Shown: piece after piece, positions 58,463-64,000 of the stretch
How the letters are laid out: the number at the start of each line of letters is the position of its first letter
Numbering within the stretch: the first letter of the stretch is position 1
Source: Hyposmocoma kahamanoa
Lineage: Eukaryota; Arthropoda; Insecta; Lepidoptera; Cosmopterigidae
Assembly (NCBI RefSeq): GCF_003589595.1
Contig: NW_020653766.1
Span: 53,851-117,850, forward strand
Reading direction: 5' to 3'
DNA length: 64,000 nucleotides
Translations under genes and position numbers: made by a program
The notes under the pieces: generated by a model
What the model was told of the DNA's origin: nothing
Database searches by the model: none
The model's input: the letters and a program-made list of their open reading frames with translations, nothing else

Positions 58463-58873
58463 GTGGCTACCTCGTGCATTCTCCCAAGTGTAGATAATTT
58501 TCCCACAGTGACAAAGGACCGCTCATCCTACTTAAACGTAGCACATCAAAATATCCGTAGTATAACTGCAAACTTAGATGACTACTTAACATTGATGCAA
58601 AGAACAAATGTTGCTTGGGATTTAATTATTCTTTCTGAGTGTTGGCTTCCCAAAACAAACAAAATTCCAAGTATTAAAAATTATAATTATTACAAAACTA
58701 ATCAAAACTTCACTCAAAATGAGGGCGTCGTAATTTATGCTATTGATACGCTAAATATTATAGTAGAAGAACCTAACATCCTGGACTGTAACTGTCTCAC
58801 ACTGAAGATAAATATGGACACGCTAATAATCGCAATATACCATGGGGTATACATGATCCTACGACCTTCATAG
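58463..58873 (+). CDS. LINE ORF2, AP-endonuclease N-terminal part (frameshifted)
   Basis: Opens at a GTG. The true start may be upstream because the frame stays open a little further and no ATG is present. It shows VAHQNIRSITANLDDY (QN metal-site strand), DLIILSECWLP (the catalytic Glu of the endonuclease, in the LSE.W form) and LTLKINMDTLIIAIYH. The frame is lost at about 58838-58845, where the conserved YRPP/WG-type segment should be, and runs to a stop at 58873. The downstream frame resumes with the rest of the domain. One small indel therefore accounts for the break. It would nick genomic target DNA if expressed intact. Confidence 0.85.
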   Translation: MATSCILPSVDNFPTVTKDRSSYLNVAHQNIRSITANLDDYLTLMQRTNVAWDLIILSECWLPKTNKIPSIKNYNYYKTNQNFTQNEGVVIYAIDTLNIIVEEPNILDCNCLTLKINMDTLIIAIYHGVYMILRPS

Positions 58874-58896
58874 AATCATTAAATCAATATTTACTT

Positions 58897-61341
58897 ATGA
58901 ACTCTAATATGAATAATATCTTCTTACTAGGTGACATCAATATTGATATAATTGAAAATAGTGTTATTTCTTCTACATATTTGGATATGTTATGCTCACA
59001 CGGAATGCTCTCGGCACATAAATACCCCACACATAATAAAACATGTTTAGATCACATATTCCTAAAAACTAAACTTGAAGCCTGTTGTTATGTGTCGGTA
59101 ACTACCATAACTGATCATTATTCTTCTTTTCTAGTATTAACACATCGTACACAGATTTATAAACAATCCCAAAAAATAATTTCTCGTATCGATTATGATA
59201 GGCTAGATGTTGCATTGAAATCGAGTGAGCTTAGTAGTATATACACTATTTTTGATGCAAACCAGGCTACGTCCTTCTTAGTGAATGTACTAAGCAATGC
59301 AATTTTAAATAGTACGATAAAAATAAAAATTTCAAATCGTAAAATAATTTACAAGCCTTGGATCACACCGGGTGTACTCAAATGTATGAGAAATCGTGAC
59401 AAATTACATATTAAATCTAAACTAAATCCTAATAACTCTATATTAAAAGTAACCTACAGCAGGTACAGAAACTTCTGTAATGCTCTTCTTAAAAAACTTA
59501 AAAGGCAGTACTACAAAAATGAAATCTCTAGTGCAGCGACGAAAAGTAATAAAAAGTTGTGGTCTGCTATCGCATTGGCAACCAATACTAATAAGAACAA
59601 ATCGACTCCAACTGAACTTATCGCTTATGACCCTGTCGTCTCAATAAACAAAGTAAACGCTTTTTTCGTTAATGTTGGTAAGGTTTATTCTGACAAAATC
59701 CCTTTGTCTTTTGTGACACATAGCATGTACCGCCCTCTACGAGCACACCCGAAGTCACTGGTCTTACTGAATACGGATTGCACTGAAATCGATGCTATCA
59801 TACTCAGTTTGAAATCTGATTGCTCCGTGGGTAGAGATGGCATCTCAGGAACAATTTTCAAGCGGTATAGAGTCGAGCTGACGGAGTCGATCACCTATAT
59901 ATGCAACCGAGCTTTGGACACTGGAACGTTCCCTGATATCCTAAAACTGGCGGAAGTACTTCCCATTTACAAGAGTGGGGACAGAGACTGTGTCAATAAC
60001 TATAGGCCTATCTCAATCTTGCCCGTCATGTCCAAAATCCTAGAAAAAGTGATTAATGTACGGTTTACCAAATATTTAGAGAGTAACAGTCTGTTATCCA
60101 TCTCACAATATGGATTCAGATCAGGACATTCCACTAGCCAGGCGGTTCACGAGCTAACTAATTACATAGTGACTAATTTAGATGCAAATAAAAAGGTTAT
60201 CGTGATCGTCCTGGACCTGGCAAAGGCATTTGACACGGTCTCAGTTCCGCTGTTGTTACGAAAACTTGAGCTTCTGGGAGTGAGGGGGTTACAGCTGCAA
60301 TTATTCCAGAGTTACATGAGAAACAGATGCCAGAGGGTGAAAATTGGACAGTGTGTTAGTGACGATCTTCCCATTCTACACGGAATCCCGCAGGGAAGTA
60401 TTCTGGGACCAGTCCTCTTCCTAACTTATATAAATGACCTGTGCAACCTTGATCTAGGGGAGGGTAGAATTATTTCCTTCGCGGATGACACGGCTCTTCT
60501 TTTCAGGGGGGATTCTTGGGAAGAGGTATATAGGGAGGCTCAAGTTGGATTCAGTAGGGTATTAAACTGGCTAACTGAAAATAAACTTACTTTAAATACT
60601 GACAAAACAAAATTTCTGACCTTTATGACTAAAAAATATCACTCACAGGAACATGAAAATAATAGTATTATTGCCCATTCCTGCCGCCAAAATGCTCGTC
60701 CTTGTTCTTGCCCTACTCTCTCAAGGGCCTCCATGATCAAGTATCTAGGTGTAATTATCGACGATACTCTTAGTTTTCGTCAACAGGTGGATGCTCTCTC
60801 GGACAGGGTGCGTAAATTAACGTATGTATTTAGGAACTTGAGACATGTAAGTGAACCTAGTACTGTTAGAATGGTTTACCTAGCACTCTGCCAACCACTT
60901 TTGACTTATTGTGTCTCAGTATGGGGTGGCGCATCCACTTCTATCCTTCTACCGCTCGAGAGAGCTCAGCGACTGATACTGAAGGTTAGCCTTTTCTTAC
61001 CGCGACTACACCCAACTAGTGATCTGTACAAGGCGGCTAATGTCCTGTCCGTACGCCAACTATTTATACAGCACGTGATCTTACTGAAACATTCCAAATT
61101 GTCTTTCGACCCGACGCACATGAACAAAAGAAGGAAATATATGGTGTGCTTCACGGGAATCTTCCGAAGTCAGTTTGCTGGGAGATTTTTTTGCTTCCTT
61201 GGGAGCTACTTATATAATAAAATAAATCGAGTTCTTAACTTGTACCCAGCTACAAAAAATGAATGCAAAACTAAGATCACAGAATGGTTGCTGAATCTCG
61301 ATTATCGAGCCACGGAAGACCTCCTTTCTATTCAAGCATAG
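58897..61341 (+). CDS. LINE ORF2, endonuclease C-terminal part and reverse transcriptase
   Basis: 814 codons, no internal stop. The endonuclease remainder shows LLGDIN (residues 9-14), CLDHIF (about 49-54) and TITDHYSSF (about 69-77), which are the Asp/Asn and His residues of the fold. RT blocks in order: LPIYKSGDRDCVNNYRPIS (about 352), QYGFRSGHSTSQAVHEL (about 402), VIVLDLAKAFDTV (about 435, first catalytic Asp), GIPQGSILGPVLFLTYINDL (about 495), ISFADDTALLF (about 525, catalytic Asp pair), LTLNTDKTKFLTF (about 564) and IKYLGVIIDDTLSF (about 612). The C-terminus LTYCVSVWGGAS and QRLILKVSLF is the usual LINE tail. All catalytic residues are present. It is broken only by the upstream frameshift. 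Jockey/CR1-like clade by overall pattern; exact clade unresolved. Confidence 0.95.
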   Translation: MNSNMNNIFLLGDINIDIIENSVISSTYLDMLCSHGMLSAHKYPTHNKTCLDHIFLKTKLEACCYVSVTTITDHYSSFLVLTHRTQIYKQSQKIISRIDYDRLDVALKSSELSSIYTIFDANQATSFLVNVLSNAILNSTIKIKISNRKIIYKPWITPGVLKCMRNRDKLHIKSKLNPNNSILKVTYSRYRNFCNALLKKLKRQYYKNEISSAATKSNKKLWSAIALATNTNKNKSTPTELIAYDPVVSINKVNAFFVNVGKVYSDKIPLSFVTHSMYRPLRAHPKSLVLLNTDCTEIDAIILSLKSDCSVGRDGISGTIFKRYRVELTESITYICNRALDTGTFPDILKLAEVLPIYKSGDRDCVNNYRPISILPVMSKILEKVINVRFTKYLESNSLLSISQYGFRSGHSTSQAVHELTNYIVTNLDANKKVIVIVLDLAKAFDTVSVPLLLRKLELLGVRGLQLQLFQSYMRNRCQRVKIGQCVSDDLPILHGIPQGSILGPVLFLTYINDLCNLDLGEGRIISFADDTALLFRGDSWEEVYREAQVGFSRVLNWLTENKLTLNTDKTKFLTFMTKKYHSQEHENNSIIAHSCRQNARPCSCPTLSRASMIKYLGVIIDDTLSFRQQVDALSDRVRKLTYVFRNLRHVSEPSTVRMVYLALCQPLLTYCVSVWGGASTSILLPLERAQRLILKVSLFLPRLHPTSDLYKAANVLSVRQLFIQHVILLKHSKLSFDPTHMNKRRKYMVCFTGIFRSQFAGRFFCFLGSYLYNKINRVLNLYPATKNECKTKITEWLLNLDYRATEDLLSIQA

Positions 61342-61939
61342 TGACATGTAATGACGTGTGTCACTGAGATAATATTTTTAAATTTGCTGCAATGTGGTAC
61401 AAAATATTTTTGTGGTACAGGGTCATTTAATCACAGGTGTTAACACATATACTTATATACAATAAAAAAGACAACACAAACACACACACAAACACACACA
61501 TACATACACACAATTACTTACACATTACACACAATTACTTACACATACTCACATTCGCACATATTCACACCATCCGTACTCACACATTCATTATAAATTA
61601 CTATTTTACTTTATTTTTATTGTTTTTCTCGGTTTAATTTCTACTTTAATCATTAAGAGTTATACACTAAGTTCATCCAATATTTTAAATTTGTGTTTTA
61701 TAATTAGATTTGCTGCAATCTTGATTTATTATGTTAAGCTCAATCATGTCCGGAGGTGAGAGCCTGGAGATCCGTGACACAGGTCTATACCTAGTATGGA
61801 CTCCAGCCTCTTACAAAGGTATTTCAGACATTTGTATATGTATATTCTCCTTAGCAGATTAGCCATAAGAATATAGTATTAATGGAACGCCTTTGTAAAG
61901 AGATAATAAAGATGATTATTATTATTATTATTATTATTA
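61342..61939 (+). other. LINE 3' UTR with (CA)n-like and (ATT)n tracts
   Basis: Contains a CACACA/ACACAT-rich run at 61475-61570, then AT-rich sequence, a GAGAGCCTGGAGATCCGTGA stretch and the terminal (ATT)n at about 61915-61939. Confidence 0.8.
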
Positions 61940-62389
61940 ATGAATTTTCTTGTATGAATTACTAGTGAAATACTCTTACAAGCCTGGAATATTACGATTT
62001 CATATATTTTAGATAATATTTGAAGTGTTTTTCTTGACTGAAAGATTTTGTTTGCATCGTATAAACCTCCTAAAATAAAGAGAATATCTTACTATAGTCG
62101 AATATGTCCATTTCGCTTCTACCAGCAGTGGTTATGATACGCGAGAACGAGAGATCAAATAAATAACGTATAAATTAAATTAGACAGGTTTAAGCTGATT
62201 TTAGGGATACCGTGCTTTTGCCACTATCTTTTCCCCAATTTATGGGTCATTTTAAATATTGTATTTTTTTACTTTTCAATACTTTTTCAGTTCGAAATAT
62301 GTATACTAAGTTAATACTGTTCAAGGGCCAATAAAAAAGTAATGATTTGTCATAATTGTCTTATACACTCAACTATAAAACTCAACCAA
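61940..62389. other. gene-free AT-rich stretch
   Basis: Nothing recognised. Confidence 0.6.
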
Positions 62390-62720
62390 GATTCTCCCTC
62401 CTTAGACTCGGCAGATTTCATCATTATCGTGAACCCATTTATACGTCCCACTGCTGGGCACGGGTCTCCTCTCAGGCGAGTGCTTAGGCGACAGTCCACC
62501 ACACTGGCCCAATGAGGGTTGGGGACTGCACACGTTTTCCGAGGACTTTGAACCTTCTTCAAAGTTTCATCACGATGTTTTTCTTCACCGAAAAGCTCAT
62601 GATAAATTTCAAATTAAATTTCGCACGAATTCCGAGAAACTCAAAGGTGCGAGACTGGATTCGAACCCACGACTCTCTGCTTGAGAGGCAGTAGATCAAA
62701 CCACTAGGCTACTACGGCTT
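62390..62720 (-). mobile_element. tRNA-derived SINE, family C
   Basis: Read on minus: head AGCCGTAGTAGCCTAGTGGT (A box TAGCCTAGTGG) with B box GGTTCGAATCC (about 62662). The body holds CATCGTGATGAAACTTTGAA and AACCCTCATTGGGCCAGTGT, and the 3' region CCCGTGCCCAGCAGTGGGAC. The layout is typical of a SINE type I recognise from Lepidoptera. A diverged copy and a fragment also occur in the window. Confidence 0.92.
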
Positions 62721-63311
62721 CATTTTCATTTCAATGTCTTTAACGGGGTAAAATTTTAAAAGTAGATAACCCAGAATTTATAGGTACTCTGTTGGTATCC
62801 CTTTTCAGTATACGCGAGAAGCTTCTCTATTCTTTTTTTTATTCGCCCTCTACGGTACATACATTTTCATTGTTTGCATTATAGTCAAATTTGGCACTAT
62901 TTAAAACTTATTTTATGATTTTCGGTCAATAAAATTATAAAAATGATTAAAATTCCGTTTAAAAATTGCAATAACATTCATGCCAATAATTTATCATATA
63001 AATATTTATTGACAATTGGCAATATACCTACGAAGATAACAAATAATTATGTAACTGAAAATATATTAAAACTTGAAAACGAAATTTCTTAAAAATGTAA
63101 CAAAATCTAAAAAAGGTAGTCACGGAGAAACATTTGTTAATTGCTTATTTGCTACAAATTTGCATGGCAAATGGCACGTCATGATACGATTTTGCTATGA
63201 AAGAAAAGGTGAACGGATTTCGAATGGGGAACGTAAACTGCATAGACAGTGAATTGTTTTTGTGAGGTCGTAGTACGAATTTGACAGGCAATCCTACTCA
63301 CAGGCTTAAAT
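62721..63311. other. gene-free AT-rich stretch
   Basis: Nothing recognised. Confidence 0.6.
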
Positions 63312-63524
63312 TAACTACCTCCGTGGCCGAACGGTTACCATGCCGGACTGCCACGCAGAGGTCCCAGGTTCGATTCCCGGGCCGAGAGAAATATTTGTAT
63401 GACCTACTTTTATTTCTCTCGTGAGTTTGGGTGTAATTTGTGTTTGTCTATGTGTGTGTGTCCATGGCACCCGCGACACAGGGTTTCCCTAGTGCGGGGC
63501 TATGTTGAGTGTGTGCGTTATTAT

Positions 63525-63557
<33 letters not shown>

Positions 63558-63558
63558 T
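63312..63558 (+). mobile_element. tRNA-derived SINE, family A, with poly(A) tail
   Basis: The best-preserved family A copy: head CCTCCGTGGCCGAACGGTTA, B box GGTTCGATTCC, complete body, and a tail ending in about 27 consecutive A (63531-63557). The long uninterrupted A run points to a recent insertion. Confidence 0.95.
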
Positions 63559-64000
63559 AGGACTGCTGTTACAGCTCATAGTATGCCCCCAGTTCTAAGT
63601 ATTAAATGAATTTAACGTAGGCACCTTTTTCGTCGTATCGCGTAATAGATGGTAACATGTTTTCGTTACAAATCCTGTAAATGCAACGTTTTAACAATCC
63701 ACCTATCAGTACATAACATCCGGGCACGAGAGTAATAGGATCCATTATCATCAATGTGGCACGATTCGTCTCCTAGCCGGCTCTGGCACGACTCCGATAC
63801 GACTCACGTAATGCAGAGTGATGCGATCAGGAAATCGGCTAATTGAGATTTATACGTACGCTGTAATTGAACGCTCGCAAGCAGAGCTTTGCTACACAGT
63901 CACATAGAGATAAGAAGAAATGTTTAATACAAGAGGGCTTAATCTGTGCGCTGATTACCTTTGGAGCTAATCTAGTTACTACCGCGAGAGCTAAACTCAA
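63559..64000. other. gene-free stretch to window end
   Basis: No coding region was recognised. GGGCTTAATCTGTGCGCTGA and TGATTACC...GAGCTAATCT near 63935-63975 are GATTA/TAATC-type words that could belong to a regulatory element. Confidence 0.5.

Larger units (their letters stand above)
57060..61939 (+). mobile_element. near-complete two-ORF LINE
   Basis: ORF1 (57109-58038), ORF2 (58463-61341 with one frameshift) and a 3' UTR ending in (ATT)n at about 61915-61939, after an AATAAA at 61904. Ending in short tandem repeats instead of poly(A) is usual for CR1-like and some other LINEs. The 5' limit is approximate and no target duplication was fixed. Codon integrity over 800 codons of RT suggests a recent insertion. 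Confidence 0.9.

Noticed and set aside
1..64000. CRISPR arrays, operons, prophage or other prokaryotic systems
   Set aside because: No regularly spaced repeats with unique spacers and no dense coding. All evidence points to a eukaryotic nuclear genome.

Overview
The window looks like lepidopteran (moth or butterfly) nuclear DNA. It is AT-rich and intron- or gene-desert-like. It carries dispersed tRNA-derived SINEs with an arthropod-type Pol III A/B box head, a mariner of the MDLTTENF type, non-LTR retrotransposons of CR1/Jockey-like type, and a BEL/Pao LTR element with a tRNA-Tyr primer site. There is no bacterial-style gene organisation. No complete cellular protein-coding gene could be supported. 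The only candidate host coding pieces are a short THAP-domain first exon with a splice donor (56194-56264, +) and a possible terminal exon (5805-6044, -). There is a 400-base assembly gap at 15228-15627.

Layout. 1-1.56 kb: 5' part of a minus-strand LINE (decayed ORF1, then the AP-endonuclease start of ORF2 running off the edge). 3.67-4.86 kb: dead mariner whose third catalytic Asp is Asn. 4.90-5.80 kb: two tandem 464-bp units with inverted ends. 7.03 kb: an orphan 18-nt tRNA-Tyr primer-binding site. 11.5-12.9 kb: decayed LINE reverse transcriptase. 13-21 kb: mostly unique sequence with two SINEs and GC-rich patches rich in homeodomain-type motifs. 21.5-23.6 kb, 29.4-32.4 kb and 45.6-48.5 kb: three copies of one unclassified DNA element of about 2.85 kb. 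It carries an internal hAT-like element at the same place in every copy. Copy 1 additionally has a LINE 3' end inserted and a 1.3-kb deletion, and copy 2 has a SINE inserted. 28.86-37.25 kb: a BEL/Pao retrotransposon on the minus strand with 228-bp LTRs and an ATTGC target duplication. It keeps decayed gag, integrase and env-like remnants but has lost protease/RT, and copy 2 of the DNA element lies in its env end. 38.95-39.62 kb: a hAT-type MITE with a perfect 8-bp duplication and two internal satellite blocks. 39.94-40.45 kb: a Tc1-like MITE. 41-45 kb: three SINEs. 57.1-61.9 kb: a nearly intact two-ORF LINE on the plus strand with one frameshift in the endonuclease. 62-63.6 kb: two more SINEs.

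The genes present are those of mobile elements. They do not form a shared pathway, but their nesting gives a readable relative chronology: a hAT-like element entered a larger DNA element, the composite spread, one copy landed in the BEL element, and a SINE then landed in that copy. I found no new defence, toxin or metabolic system. The most informative observations are this nested stack, the orphan THAP exon, the orphan primer-binding site and the structurally exact MITEs. Family names come from recognising motifs by eye. No database search was run.
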